This document shows positions 11,324 through 23,147 of a stretch of DNA of 64,000 bases, piece by piece. How positions within the stretch are numbered: position 1 is the stretch's first letter; every line of letters starts with the position of its first letter. Made by a program: the position numbers and the translations under genes. This DNA is from Viola odorata (Eukaryota > Streptophyta > Magnoliopsida > Malpighiales > Violaceae). The notes below the pieces were generated by a model. That model worked only from the letters and a program-made list of their open reading frames with translations. It did not search any database and was not told the DNA's origin. The DNA is taken from the NCBI GenBank assembly GCA_963691705.1, contig OY829538.1:28788836-28852835 (forward strand), given 5' to 3'.

Positions 11324-11331
11324 TATAAATA
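11324..11331 (+). promoter_or_regulatory. TATA box of LTR promoter, element A
   Basis: TATAAATA followed by CCCC. The 3' LTR has the same motif at 24047-24054, and the element B LTRs have TATAAATACCCCC at the matching place on the other strand. This conservation supports it as the LTR promoter. Confidence 0.7.
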
Positions 11332-11535
11332 CCCCAACATTCAAGACAAAAAGGTAAGCCTAAGATAGCTGGTCGAAGCCCTGCCATTTTGAACCACCAT
11401 ACTGACTTAAGCATCGGAGTTTCTACGCCAGAGACCCCTTCCGGCGCTTTGCAGGTACATCTGACGGCGGGATCAACAACCCAGGAGGCCATTGTCTTTG
11501 CTTACCCCTCTCCAAAAGATCAAATCTTATCAAAC

Positions 11536-11553
11536 TGGCGCTTTTATTGAGAG
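11536..11553 (+). other. Primer-binding site, element A
   Basis: TGGCGCTTTTATTGAGAG starts three nucleotides after the LTR. The matching site in element B reads TGGTGCTTTCGTTGAGAG. The TGG start and the position identify it as the tRNA primer site. Which tRNA it uses was not determined. Confidence 0.75.
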
Positions 11554-11631
11554 CTTTGGTCGTATTAAGTGAGCATCCTTAATAACCAAGCTCCCTCTTC
11601 TCTTTCTTTCTCTTCTGAAGATATAAATATC

Positions 11632-12306
11632 ATGGCTTCCAACCAAGATTCTATGCCGTCTCGGTCGCATAGCCCTCATTTTGCTCCCCGTAGAGAACTT
11701 TTCCCCCTCTCCACTGAAGCCACTCCTACCATAGAATGCTCACTGGGACCCCATCCACCCAGTCCTTTTCTCTTTTCGAGTCCACGATGGGAATTTCAAC
11801 CTCCCAAGGGAGTGCCTTGCCCTCCCAGATGGCAGGATCTAGCCTCTCAACCTCGTCACAGGTCAGATCTAGGGTGGACGACCCAAATAATACCCTAACC
11901 GATTCCTTGGTGGCTTTGCGTATCCAGTTGGAACAGTTGACTACACTAGCCTTAGGATCTGCCCCGAGCGCTTCAGGCTCTATAGTTCCCCATCAGGCTT
12001 TATTCACTCCATCAATTGTTACGGCCCGGCCGTTATCATCGCTTCAACCAGAAAATACGTTCATGACTCTACCTACATCAATTGCCCCCGTCAGCGCTCC
12101 TCACATCACTCGGAGACAAGGAGAATCTGTCGCCCTGCACACGCACGAGCTTCCACCATTTGCAGGAGAACTGTGGGACAATGTAAACAGGAGCCATTGG
12201 GACGTTAGGCAAGACGAACGATGGGAAGATACATCTCCTCGACGCAGCGGAAGATCCAGTAGCAAAAGGTATCGAACCCGCTCTCCAAGGAGTCGCAGTC
12301 CGTCCA
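11632..12306 (+). pseudogene. gag: Gag N-terminal half, element A
   Basis: The start is the ATG at 11632, about 80 nt after the primer site. The frame shifts once between about 11740 and 11890. The second frame includes DSLVALRIQLEQLTTLALG and an Arg/Ser-rich stretch near 12230-12300 (RSPRSRSPST). It aligns with the Gag of element B (54471-55364) throughout. After the Arg/Ser-rich stretch the match to Gag stops abruptly at about 12306 and RNase H sequence follows, so the capsid core and zinc knuckle are gone. Confidence 0.7.
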
Positions 12307-13500
12307 CCAGGCATTTGATCTGGTATTAACGAGGCCTGAACCAAGCGACACTCTATACTTGTACTTGGGCGCAGCCGATGACGTAGTCAGTGCCGTCCTA
12401 GTGTGCGATGATAATAATATTCATCGCCCAGTATTCTTTGTCAGTCATGTGCTGAAATACGCCGAATTACGATATACTCGCATCGAAAAAATAGCGTTTG
12501 CGTTGATACAAGCTACGCGAAAGATGTCGTGATATCTTCAAGCCAATCCTATTATCGTGCTCATTGACCAACCTTTGAAGAGGATCTTTAGAAAGCCCGA
12601 GTCTTCAGGAAGGATGCTGATATGGGCTATTGAACTTGAACAGTATGGGCTGCAATACAAATCCCGGCCTTCCGTTAAAGCACAAGCCCTAGCAGACTTT
12701 ATCGCTGAATGCACTTTTACACGGGACTCATTGACGGACCTGACCGAGGAAGAAAGAGATGGCGTGGATTTCCCATTCCCTGAAACTTACACCGACCTAT
12801 GGGTTATCTGCGTAGACGGGGCAAAGAACCAAGAGCTAGCTGGAGTAGGAATCTTTGTAATAGGACCGTAAGATATAGAGACGCGATATGTCATCAGAAT
12901 CCTGCAACCCTTATCCAACAACGCGGTAGAATACGAGGCATTATTGGCAGGACTCATGATAGGAAAAAACCTATCCACGAAAGTCATACATGACGCTTGA
13001 GAAATGGGAGACCTACTACTATTGATATACGGGGACTCCAAGCTAGTGGTCGATCAAGTTTAGGGCGACTCTCAAGCTAAAGAGCCAATCATGATTCAAT
13101 ACCTCTCTAAAGTAAAACATGAATTGATGGAAATTAGAAGAAGAGGTATACAAGTTAAAATTGAGCATGTCCCGTGAGAGGATAACGGCGAGGCTGATAG
13201 TCTAACCAAAATGGCCGTAGACCCGGGAGCTCACATACCCACTGACGTGTATTACGAAGAAATCTCTATGCCTTCCTTCATGGAAGAGCAATCTTCTCTG
13301 TGTCGAAGAAATCGAAGAAGATTGGCGGATTCCTGTAATAAAATTTCTAAAGCACGATGAATTACCCGCAAATAACACGGAAAAGAAGAAAGTATTGAAA
13401 CGGGCAGCATGATGCATATACTATAACGGAGAACTGACTCGGAGATGTTTCTCTCATCCTGCCGCCAAGTGTATAACAGAGCAACAAGGCCTCCACACCC
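12306..13500 (+). pseudogene. pol: RNase H and second (plant-type) RNase H region of pol, element A
   Basis: The first part (about 12310-12620) matches the Ty3 RNase H of element B (LYLYLGAADDVVSAVLV, then FFVSHVLKYAELRYT). The second part (from about 12800) has the signature of an additional RNase H: VDGAKNQELAGVG with the first catalytic Asp, then NNAVEYEALLAG with Glu, then YGDSKLVVDQV with the next Asp. A second RNase H between the first one and integrase is a known trait of Tat-lineage elements. At least five in-frame stops occur (for example near 12530, 12869, 12998 and 13062). Confidence 0.75.
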
Positions 13501-13529
13501 TGCGGGAGATCCATGAAGGAATATGTGGT

Positions 13530-14546
13530 ATGCATGTGTCTGGCGGCACCTTGGCCTCACAAGTTTTTAGGTCAGAATTTTATTGGCCCCCCATCCGCAG
13601 GGACTGCGAAAAGTTTAGCCAAACTTGTCAGGAATGTCAAGAATTCGCTAAGATTCCCCGCAGACCTACTACAGAGATTTCTGGAATCGTTGCTCCTTGC
13701 CCTTTTACTAAATGGGGAATCGACATTTTAGGCCCGTTTTCGATGGCTAGATCTCAAATGAAGTTCATAATAGTAGCAGTCGATTACTTCACAAAATGGG
13801 CAAAAGCAGAGGTCGTGCCCGTTGTCATGGCAGACAGGGCATGGTGTTTTTTCAAACACCAAGTCATCATGCGATTTGGAGTCCCGCGCGTGTTAATTAG
13901 CGGCAATGGGTCACAATTCACCAGTCAATTTTTCAGAGACCAGTGTCAGGAATTCCAAATAGGGCAAAGATTCTCCTCAGTGGCGCATCTGCAGACCAAC
14001 GAACAGACAGAAGTAACCATCCTTAGCGGAATCAAGAAAAAATTAGAAGGCTCTAAAAAGAAGTGGGTAGACGAGCTACCGTACGTGATGTGGGCATATC
14101 GGATGACCATCAAGACCAACACAGGGGAGACCTCCTTTGCAATGGCTTTTGGCACTAAAGTCGTCACGCCGGTGGAAATACGAACCCTGAGCTTGCGGGT
14201 AGCGTACTATAAAGAAGAATTGAACGAAGAAAGACTAAGGGCCAACCTCGACGCATTACCAGAAGTGCACGAAGCAGCCATTTTGAAAATGCTACATTAC
14301 AAGAGAAGAATGGCACGATATCATAACAGGCGCGTTAAGGAACGCTTGCTTAAAGTGGGAGACCTGGTACTTAGGGACAAACGAGCAGTCGGACAACGCA
14401 TGTGGAAACTCAGCTCTAACTGGGACGACCTGTACCGCGTCACCCGCGTTATTGAAAGGGGAGCGTATCACCTGGAACTTGATGGTACCCCCTTACCAAA
14501 TTCTTGGAATATAGCTCGTTTAAAATTATACCATGCAAGAATGTGA
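13530..14546 (+). pseudogene. pol: Integrase region of pol, element A
   Basis: An open frame of 338 codons covers most of integrase. The zinc-binding Cys pair is seen in CQECQEF, the first catalytic Asp in KWGIDILGPF, and the C-terminal GPY/F-like module in the last 80 residues (KLSSNWDDLYRVTRV). The second catalytic Asp is lost: ISGNGSQF where element B has SDNGTQF. The HPQTNG motif before the third catalytic residue has become HLQTNE. The frame is long but the enzyme would be inactive. The His pair of the zinc finger lies upstream in a damaged stretch. Confidence 0.85.
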
Positions 14547-14656
14547 AATACTTCTATAAACTTTTTGCTAACATTGGTAACATGTTTTAACGATCAAATG
14601 GAGAATATCTTCGTGTATTTTGTGGATAATAATGCGCAGATAATAAAGGGTGCCAG

Positions 14657-15005
14657 GAGTGAAAATCCTATCCTTGTGACAACCGCTCTTGATCAGACGA
14701 CTCACTAAGTCGAGGCACGCCCTGGCACACTTAAAGATTCAACGCCGGGAGTGAAAATCCTATCCTTGTGACAACCGTGCTAATACAGACGGCTCACTAA
14801 GACGAGGCACGCACCGGTACCCCCGAAAGTGAAAATCCTATCCTTGTGATAACCGTGCTAACACAGACGGCTCACTAAGACGAGGCACGCTCCGAGGAAA
14901 TGAAGACACAACGCCTAGAAGTGAAAATCCTATCCTTGTGACAACTGATCCTGATCAGACGACTCACTAAGATGAGGCACGCTCCAGGCCGACCGTTGGA
15001 ACTCG
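14657..15005 (+). repeat. Post-pol tandem repeat, four units, element A
   Basis: A conserved core of about 60 nt, from GAAAATCCTATCCTTGTGAC to GAGGCACGC, starts at 14661, 14753, 14831 and 14933. The spacers vary in length and sequence. The array begins about 110 nt after the pol stop codon. The same core recurs six times at the same place in element B. Such hypervariable 3' repeats are known in Tat-lineage elements. Confidence 0.85.
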
Positions 15006-15044
15006 AGATAAAAGGAATATCCCAGCAAGTAATCGGATGGCAAA

Positions 15045-15240
15045 TACCCGGCGAAGTGGCTAGATGAGTAATGCCCCGACGAGGTCGGATCCAACGAGGC
15101 TGGATGAAAAAGTAATACCAGTAATACACCGACGAGGCCGGATCCAGCGAGACTACTTGAAAAAGTAATACTAGTAATACCCTGGCGAGGCTGGATGAAA
15201 AAGTGATACTAGTAATATCCCGGCACACTCGGGTGAATGC
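15045..15240 (+). repeat. Second short tandem repeat, element A
   Basis: Three to four diverged units of about 60 nt containing GGCTGGATGAAAAAGT and AGTAATAC. No counterpart was noticed in element B. Confidence 0.6.
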
Positions 15241-16480
15241 CTACAGATGCAATTAATGCCCACTATTACATGTCATTTTGCTAACACAATAAAGAAATAT
15301 TTCATGATTTGTAGGAAAAATTGTGGAAAAATTGAAATAATAAAGGGAACAATGCCCACGAAGGCGGCGAAATCATAGAGGAATCTTGACAGATCAAATT
15401 CAAGAAATTTTATCAGGTATTTCTATCGTTAATTCTAGCAATTTTCTCAAGGATATGGTATATCCTATCTAAATAGGAAACAAAAATCTACGGTTATCTA
15501 CAAGGTATCTTTCACCCTTAACGAGGGAATACATCTTCAGCGATAATGGTAATATTACAATATCTTCTGCTCATAGTATTGGGGAAAGTTATCATTTATC
15601 CCATATTATTTTCTCCTTGGCACGGGAACATATATTCTGCGATATTATACCGCCATGATATTTGTTCCTTCAAAGAAGGAGATATCTACATTTATTAACA
15701 TGGCGTCCTCCATTAGTGACAGAAAATGTCTACAACAACACAGCGTTATCGTGAGACCTCTTGTTCCTGGAGTCATCTCTTGAATAACATTATCTCATCA
15801 AGGAAATAAGCGTAATGTCTAAAATAGCAACACCATCAGAATGATATTCTTGGCTTGGAAAGATATACGGCTGTATCGCCACAATATCTTCCCTTGCCGA
15901 TATGGAACATATGCTACTTACTGTGGGTAATATTTACACAATATCTTATTATCGCGAGTTTGTGTTCTTGCAGCTATCTGGCGAACAACGTTATCTCACG
16001 AAGACATTCTATGTTCGATATTCTCACCTCGCTATGGTAACCCACCATTTGGAATATTCAGTTGTCTCCCGTATTACTATCTACTCTTGGTATGGAAATG
16101 CACGTGTCCAGCTGTGTCGTAATATCTTGGGAAATATCTATCATAATACTCCGTTATTGCAAGCATGTGATCTAGAAGATTATATGACAAGTGGCATTAT
16201 CTCTAGTAGAATACTATCCCCAATGCTGTCGTTACGTTATAGCAACTCTACAGCTAATACTCTGATTCATCTCCAACATTATCATCTCAGTGTCAACATT
16301 GTTGTCTTATCATGGCAATTCAGAGAGTGAGAAATGGCACAAAGAAGATTAACAGGAAAAAGGGATAGTAAGGAAAATAGATAATTGTCCAAAATCCCCC
16401 AAGGGTTACAAAAAGTTAAAAGTTTTTAGAAGAGAGACAAAAACGGGGCGACATCCAAAATTAAGAAGCGATGGCTAGAG
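15241..16480. other. Non-coding interval between repeats and antisense genes, element A
   Basis: No gene supported. The sequence is rich in short recurring strings such as 'aatatct' and 'gatatt', giving the impression of a very old tandem repeat. Open frames here have no similarity to anything in element B. The convergent ends of pol (left) and antisense gene d (right) flank it. Confidence 0.4.
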
Positions 16481-16484
16481 ATGC

Positions 16485-18761
16485 CTATGAAGGCGTTATC
16501 ACCCCACTATCTCCTTGCCCCTCACGAGCCCTTTCCCTCGCTCTATGAAAATTCTCGTCATTAATGGACGTGGAATTCTGCCGAAAGAGAGCAAAAATGT
16601 CATCAGGACAAAACTCTTCCACCCCGTAACGCTCCATGAAAGAGTCGACCATGGCAACCGCAGTTTCCTGGGAATACCACTGATATTTCTCCGCAGACAA
16701 CTCTAACTCCGTGTTAAGAGCAGCAACCCTGGTGGCCTCATCAGAAATTTGCTTCGCTATATCAGCCTCCCTTTTAGTAGCATCCTCCACTTCTTTCCTA
16801 GCAGCCGCTAAGGCTTCCACCAGCTCTTGATGCTCCCCCGTTAACCTCTCCACTTCTTCGTATTTTCTAGTATGCTCTTCCGAAATTCGGTTGTGGGCGT
16901 TAAGTAATTCATTGGAGGAAGAAGTAAGAGAAGCAATTTTTTCCACCATATGCTTCGCCCAATAATGAAGATCGCAGAAAGAAGAGAGCATCCTGGAGCG
17001 AAGCGAGTTCAACTGCCCTTGAGGAGTCTGAGATAGAAAAGCTTCCTTTTCATCTTGGAGCGATAACAGGTGAGCAGCACGCAGAGAAGAAGACTTCGAG
17101 GAACCATCGCCGCCCAAAGCAAGAAATCCCACTCTACACAGGTCACCCAAGTCGATCTGATGAGTGACAAGCCTAGAAGGAGCTAACGTGCTTAAACTAG
17201 CGACAAGACGGGGAACGACAACCTTCCCCTTAAGAGGATAGGAGCACGGGAGTGTTCGAAGGAACAAAGAACAGAGTGGTAGGACACGGAGGATGACTGG
17301 AAGAAACCCCCATAACGGGCCTGAGGGAACCATGAGAAGGGAAGACTGGAAAATCAGACTCTATGAGCTCGAGAGTGAACTCCATGTTAAGAGAAGCGGA
17401 ATGAGGAGGCGACATGCCAAAAGAACCAGGGGAAACATGAAATGGCCCGACAACACCCGTATTTCTTAGTAAGTAAGAAATCTGACCACCGTTAGAAGGC
17501 ACTTCAGAAAGAGAAACGCTACCGTGTTCTCCCTAATCGGTGACGCGGTTCTCCGATACACTTACAACCTCATGCTCATGTCGTGCCTTCTTCTGGCGAT
17601 CTTGGAAGAATCTTGACAAATCCATGTTGTCGCCTAAAGAAGAAGGAACGAGAGCGGTAGCAGTTTCCTAGAAAGAAACAACGTATCAAAAAAAGTCAGA
17701 AAATAAAAGAAAGCGCTGGGAAACGTTAAAGAATATACCTGAGATGACGGAGGGATCAAAGGAACGCCTACGGGGATTACCTCGTCAATCGTTACCTCTG
17801 AAGAGATAACCACACCAGAAGGTGGAGTAGGGGCAACAACACTTCTTCTCTTCCTTTTTCTTTTGACGCGAGCTCGAGAGGAAGACGCTTGAGCAAGGTT
17901 AACGGCAGCAACTTCCTCTCTCTCCCTCTTCTTTTGAGCCCTTTTCTCCTGTCTTCTTATGCACTCAGGTTTCCAGCCACGCGGAGGAACTGCATAATCA
18001 CAAGATGACGTCAGCGTTAGTATTTCCCAGAACAACAAAGAAAATGACAAAGTACTCACCAATAACACAATCTCGGAGGTCGATCCCGCAGGCCAATTTA
18101 CGAGTGTGGACACTGAAGTCCAGTTAGAGCAATTTTTCAAACCAACCTTGCTCAGGTGAAGGAAGAGGCTCTCGCTTACCCTAGGCCCCGCCCCTGATAT
18201 CGTGGTTAAAACCAGTCCTCCACCAGGGGTCGGGCAGATCAATAACAAAAAACCCATCTTCCAACCAGAAATGGAAGACTCAATGTGCATGAGTTTCCAG
18301 GTAAAGGGTTTTAGCGATTCGTCATCATAACGCGATGCTATCGCCATCACGCCTCTACGAGAATACAATTGAAAGAGGGAACGAAGCAATAAAAGGGAGG
18401 GAGAAGCAATCTCCTTTAATCTACATAGTTTTATAAAGGCGTAAACGGCATAGTATGTATTTGGACTCAGTTGGGTAGGATTCAAATCGAACTGGGAGAG
18501 TAATTACTCTACCAAAGGTTCAAGAGGAAACTAAAAACCATAATGAAACATTTTAACATATAGAATCTTACGATTGCTGGTTAATTCACTATTAAGACGG
18601 AGTGAATCGGGGGCAACATCAACTAAACAACTATCGAGGATGTGAGCATTGTATTTATCTAATTGTCGCCGGAGTACGACCGGAGAACCGATAGAGGGAA
18701 GAATGTTTTCAATATTTTCCTCCCCAACAGATTTGGGTCGGGGACGACGAGTTCTCGCCAT
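16485..18761 (-). pseudogene. Antisense gene d, Transposase_28-like with coiled coil (broken), element A
   Basis: Starts at the ATG at 18761 (MARTRRPRPKS) and ends at 16485. The N-terminal domain matches gene d of element B and resembles the plant family named 'putative gypsy type transposon' (Transposase_28): LRLNSELTSNRKILYVKMFHYG, then LNPTQLSPNT and LFQLYSRRGV. A basic linker (RRQEKRAQKKRE) and a long coiled coil with SAEKYQWYSQE follow. Two introns are visible: 17990-18059 (70 nt) and 17668-17738 (71 nt), matching element B in position and length. Nonsense codons lie at 18531-18533 and just after, with a frameshift near 18250. The gene is antisense to gag-pol. Function unknown. Confidence 0.8.
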
Positions 18762-18922
18762 ACTGAAATTAGAAAGACGAAGAAAGCAAAAAGGAAGAAC
18801 AAGTGTACCTTCTAAAAGAAATACCAAAGTGTCCAGACGAAGGGAAGAAGAAATGCGAATCACCTCTTGCGATGCTATTGGGAAAAAAAAGTGCTAAAAG
18901 AAGAAAAAAAAGTGTGTGATAT

Positions 18923-18930
18923 GTTTTATA
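18923..18930 (-). promoter_or_regulatory. TATA-like box of antisense gene d, element A
   Basis: TATAAAAC on the minus strand, preceded by CTAGGGT, lies about 160 nt upstream of the ATG. Element B has TATATAAT preceded by TTAGGGT about 175 nt upstream of its gene d. Confidence 0.5.
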
Positions 18931-19389
18931 ACCCTAGAGGTTAATCGAAACAACTATTGCAACGGCTGCCGTTTGATAAAGGAGGCGTTAAGAGAAAAGA
19001 CACGCGCAATAAGTGCATTTTGGAGGAACTAGAAGACGCTTTGATTTTACCACTCCCTAGGAGGCGCCAGCCCCTAACACCTCCACGAAGAGACATGTGC
19101 ACCCTAGCCATCATGACTTCCTCCATCGCATTAATGGGAGACTCTCAAGCATTAAATGCTCTGAAAAGAGGAATCAGTTCCTAGATTAAAATATTCAAAA
19201 TAGATGTAGTAACGCGTCAATCAGGATAACGTGGGACAGAGCGTTAAGTCAATCAGACGCCGCACAAAGAAGGAAGATAACACTACAAAGATTAATTATT
19301 ATTCAAAAGAGTCTCAACGTTATTACAAAGCAAATGGCATCAATATTCAAATTACGTGGAAAGAATAACACATCGAAAGGAGAGAACAA

Positions 19390-21665
19390 TCATGTGGAGG
19401 GAGCGGAGGCTTCCACGTCCTCCGCGGCATCCGAATCATCCAATAACGGGAGCGTATCGTTATCGATGTCATCACCCATTTCTTCTTCTCCTGAGGAAGG
19501 ACGACCTTGTTTACTCCCATTCATCTCGCCCATCCTTTTGGAGATGCAATCCGCTATCTTAGATGAATCGAAGTTGTCGCAGTCGCAGTAATCTTTAAAC
19601 CCAGCGTTAGCGGCCCACATGGTTTTCCTTTTCCACCATTCTATCTTTAACGGGACTTTAGCCAGATCCTCGTCTCGGGCCAATATCTCATTGTGAAGAA
19701 AAGTGTTTTTCTTCTTTTCAGCCACCAGCTCTGCCCTAGAGCTTCAACCTTAGCTTTCCCTTTGGATTTTTCTCTCGCTAGGACGGCACGACAATTATCC
19801 AGTTCTGTTTGGGTCTGATTCTGAAGCCGTGTTATCTTCCTCACTTTGGTCAATGCACGGTCGAGCTGGTCCTTTTGAGCACTTATCGTGCCGAACAAAT
19901 CTTGCAATCTGCTACCGTGAGCTTCGGTAAAGTAATGCAATTTGTGGAAGTTGGCCAAGGAATCATTCATAACGCGTGCATACTGAGAACTAGGAGAAAG
20001 CTGCAAAAACCTTTCCTTATCCTCAGGAAGACTCAACATTCCACCCACTAATGCGGTTGTCAGTTGATCTTCTGAAAATGGGTTCGACACTCCTAAGGTA
20101 CGAAGCCCGTCATTCCCAAAGCCCGTTAAATTCAACTAATAGGAAGGAGCCCCTTGAGGCCCTTAAGAGGAAAGGTTGACGATAAGAGAAGGAGCAGAAC
20201 TACCAACAAAGTTGTTAATGCCCGGAACTGAAGTAAAGAACAACGGTTGAGGAACCCTTGTGGGCGGTTCAGGAAACGAACCCAAGTTTGGAGCCGTTAT
20301 TACCACGTCAGGAATACAAGAAGAGATAGGAGAATCGGGAACACCAACTGACGAAGGCGAACTCGTTACCAGTGGGACTTCAATTGTGGTTGCAGGTAAG
20401 CTGACTGGTGTAAAGAATTTACCACCGGAGGAACTTCAATTGGCGCAAGAGGAATTTCAGTCACTCGGGGAGAACTGGCTACCATTGAAATACCAACATT
20501 CATAGGAGGAATCTCATCGAGCCTCCCAGAAGAAACCCCAGTAGCTTGCATCTCCTTTGCCTCTCTGAGTTTTCTTCGTTGAGCCTTGGAAACTTGACAA
20601 AGGCTTGTTTCGGTATCCATTTCCTCAGTATCACTGTCGACTATCTCAGTCTTGATTATTGATGGATTTGAATCTACCCTTCTTCCTCGAACCGACAACC
20701 AATTTTCAATAAAACAAGAGGCGCGAGTAGAAATGTCTCGCCCCCTTTCAAAACCCGCCCTAGAAGTCCTTCTTTTCTTTAACAGGATACTCTGATGAAG
20801 TGAAGCCCTAGATAACGAAGAGGATGGTATTATTGGAGGTGGCGCAACTCTTGGAGGAGTGTCATTCCCTATAAAAGGTTAACCGCCAATGTCTCTTGCG
20901 AAAAAAGTCGTATCAATAAATGAGAAAAAAGAATGATAACGCTAGAATATAAAGATTCACCCACGATGCACTCGAGCAGGGGCTTGTACAAAGCAAAGTT
21001 TCGAACGTGGAAAGGCGTCTCCATTTCCAACAAGTCGTCAGCTTGAGCCAATTCCTTCTTAGACAAGACTGTCGGTTTTACCCAATCAATATCGATAACG
21101 CCCTGGTTAAACCCCGAGCACCAGAAATGGGAGGGCAACTCAACAATGAAGAAACCGCTTTTCTAATCATCAACGACATCCTCAAACTCTCAAAAATTCT
21201 GCCAGAATGACTAGGTGTACGCGTCATTCCACCTTGGAGTGATATTGACCAAACCGTTGCGACAATCGAGGCTAAAGAACTTGCAGAGCAAATCGATAGA
21301 CAGGATAAAGATATTCTTCATCTCACAAGTGCAAAGAAAAGCATAAATACCGCACCACGATGGGGGAGTTATCTGCGCTGGGTTAATCTTATATAGGCGC
21401 GGCATATTTTCTATTGAAGTATGAACAGGAAGACGAAAGCCATAAAAAACATATTAAAATACAACATCCTATGGGTTCCCCACAGTCTGTCGTGAAGCCT
21501 CATACTCCTATCTAGAAGCATAACGGTGTAACCGCTAGGGAAAGAGATACCGTGGTTCTCTAACTCGAGCTGCAGAATAGTCTCGCAAGAAAAAACACTA
21601 GCAGTATTCTCGATCTCAGAATCTAAAGGATCCTGAGGGTCTATTTGAGGCCTCGTGCGGTGCAT
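19390..21665 (-). pseudogene. Antisense gene c, Transposase_28-like with coiled coil (broken), element A
   Basis: Starts at the ATG at 21665 (MHRTRPQIDP) and runs to 19390. The N-terminal domain (FSCETILQLELENHGISFPS, then INPAQITPPSWCGIYAFL in a shifted frame) matches gene c of element B and is paralogous to gene d. A 66-nt intron is visible at 20895-20960 at the same place as the 67-nt intron in element B. A Ser/Pro-rich middle and a C-terminal coiled coil (LDRALTKVRKITRLQNQTQT) follow. Several frameshifts and stops interrupt it, for example after 21420, near 21220 and near 20155. Confidence 0.75.
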
Positions 21666-21851
21666 AGTAAAGACACAACAAGAGAAAACTCTGAGGAAGA
21701 TGAAATAAGGTACCTTAGAGAAGAAAATGGCAGACAGATCGACCGAGCCAATGAGCAGTTGAGAAGTTCTTCTTCGAGCAAGAGAGAGAATGAAGGATAG
21801 TAGGGAAAATTTGAAATGCGAGTAAAAGGGTAAGAGGAAAAAAGTTGTTTC

Positions 21852-21859
21852 CTTTTAAA
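21852..21859 (-). promoter_or_regulatory. TATA-like box of antisense gene c, element A
   Basis: CCTTTAAAAGG on the minus strand lies about 190 nt upstream of the ATG of gene c. Element B has CCTTTAAAAGA about 180 nt upstream of its gene c, and the flanking bases are also similar. Confidence 0.5.
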
Positions 21860-22174
21860 GGGTTGAACATCACATTGGGGGCCAAACGACCTATCAGAAT
21901 GAAACACGTGGGGAACAAAAGATAACACGTGGAAAAGCATTAAAGAAAATTTAAGGGTAAGCAATTACATTACTCAAGGGGACGCTTAAACACGGGAAGT
22001 TAGAAAGACAGTTACGTGGCATCTGCCATCAAATAAATAGTTAACCGATCGACGTTAACCACCCTGCGATCGTAAGGTTAACGTGAGAGCGTGACGAGAA
22101 AAGAGAAAAATATAAAAACCCTTCTTTATTCGCATAAAAGCTATACGACATCTACAAAGTGCATGACGCGCGTG

Positions 22175-22639
22175 TCAATCCTCATCAAGAAAGCTAGAAG
22201 GCCAATAGAAATCATCTCCCTCCAGAGGTGGCAGTTCTTCGTCTAACAGAGAAAAAGGTTCTTTAGGCATCTCCTCTTTACCTTGCTCTAGTCGTAGGAC
22301 CTCAGGAGGCCTTTTTACCTCCAAAGGAGACACATACCAATCCCTCTAGTTAGCAGCGGTCGAAATTTTGGGACCATCGTAACGAGCTGGAGGTCCCTCC
22401 CTAGACATAAAATGCTCAATATGAGGAAACAGTACATTATCGCCCCGCATCATAGAGGTATAGGAGTCAGGGCAAATTTTGAATACTCTAGAGTCCCCAT
22501 TCTTCGACTTCTTATAAGCCCTATGTCGAGAAAACTACCTTTTGAGGCATGGCGGAGAAAGATCGTTGGAATCGGAGGAAGTAGGAGGAGTATCCAGGGG
22601 ATTATGTTCTGCAACCTCCGTAGAGTATGAATCGGCCAT
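22175..22639 (-). pseudogene. Antisense gene b (broken), element A
   Basis: Starts at the ATG at 22639 (MADSYSTEVAEHNPLDTPPT), which matches the N-terminus of gene b in element B (MTDSYFLNTAARDSPPTPPN). A stop follows after about 34 codons. The acidic C-terminus can still be read near 22180-22250 (DDFYWPSSFLDED), equivalent to the end of gene b in B. A conserved TATTTAAT lies at 22708-22715 and an AATAAA at 22125-22130, both at matching positions in B. No known family recognised. Confidence 0.7.
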
Positions 22640-22954
22640 GTATTTCAAATGGTCTCTACGGACGAATGAACGGAAGAAAGTGAATAGGGCAAAGTGAGAA
22701 AAATTCCATTAAATAGCCACGGTGAAGAGGCGTTCCTACCTTTTCGTGTGCCATGGCAATTAATACACCTCGAGAGCGCAAGTCATGATGAGAAAATCTG
22801 ATTCTTTAGCCACGCCTGTTTGAAATCCGTGCTAATCAAGAGGCGCCCAATTAGGAATAGGGTGTGAAGTTAATGCAAGGAACGGTTAGGATGAACATTT
22901 ACCATCATTAGTTAGATTCAGTGACTAAGAAGAGCAAACATCGCGAAAGCCCGC

Positions 22955-22990
22955 CTAGTGGGAGACCCGTTTTCGGTTGGGCTGAGAAAT
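22955..22990 (-). repeat. Internal copy of the polypurine-tract segment, element A
   Basis: GTTTTCGGTTGGGCTGA at about 22964-22980 resembles CATTTTCGGTTGGGCTTA immediately before the 3' LTR. The two copies bracket antisense gene a. Element B shows the same arrangement. Confidence 0.65.
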
Positions 22991-23147
22991 GTTAGTCTTA
23001 ATCGGTGCATTATTTGCGTATCCCGAAGGAAAACATCACAGGTAGGTTAACGCGAAAGTCACTTTATTTATGGCCTAAACGGCCCAAGCATACATACACA
23101 TTCATATATAAAATAAAATAGAAAAACATAAAGGTGGCTATAAGCAG

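Larger units (their letters stand above)
11047..11532 (+). repeat. 5' LTR of element A
   Basis: A 486-bp LTR starting TGTTAACTATAG (the 3' copy has TGATAACTATAG) and ending AAATCTTATCA. It carries a TATA box, TATAAATA at 11324-11331, about 200 nt before its end. A run of 19 G lies at 11194-11212. Its end and the primer site closely resemble those of element B. Confidence 0.9.
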
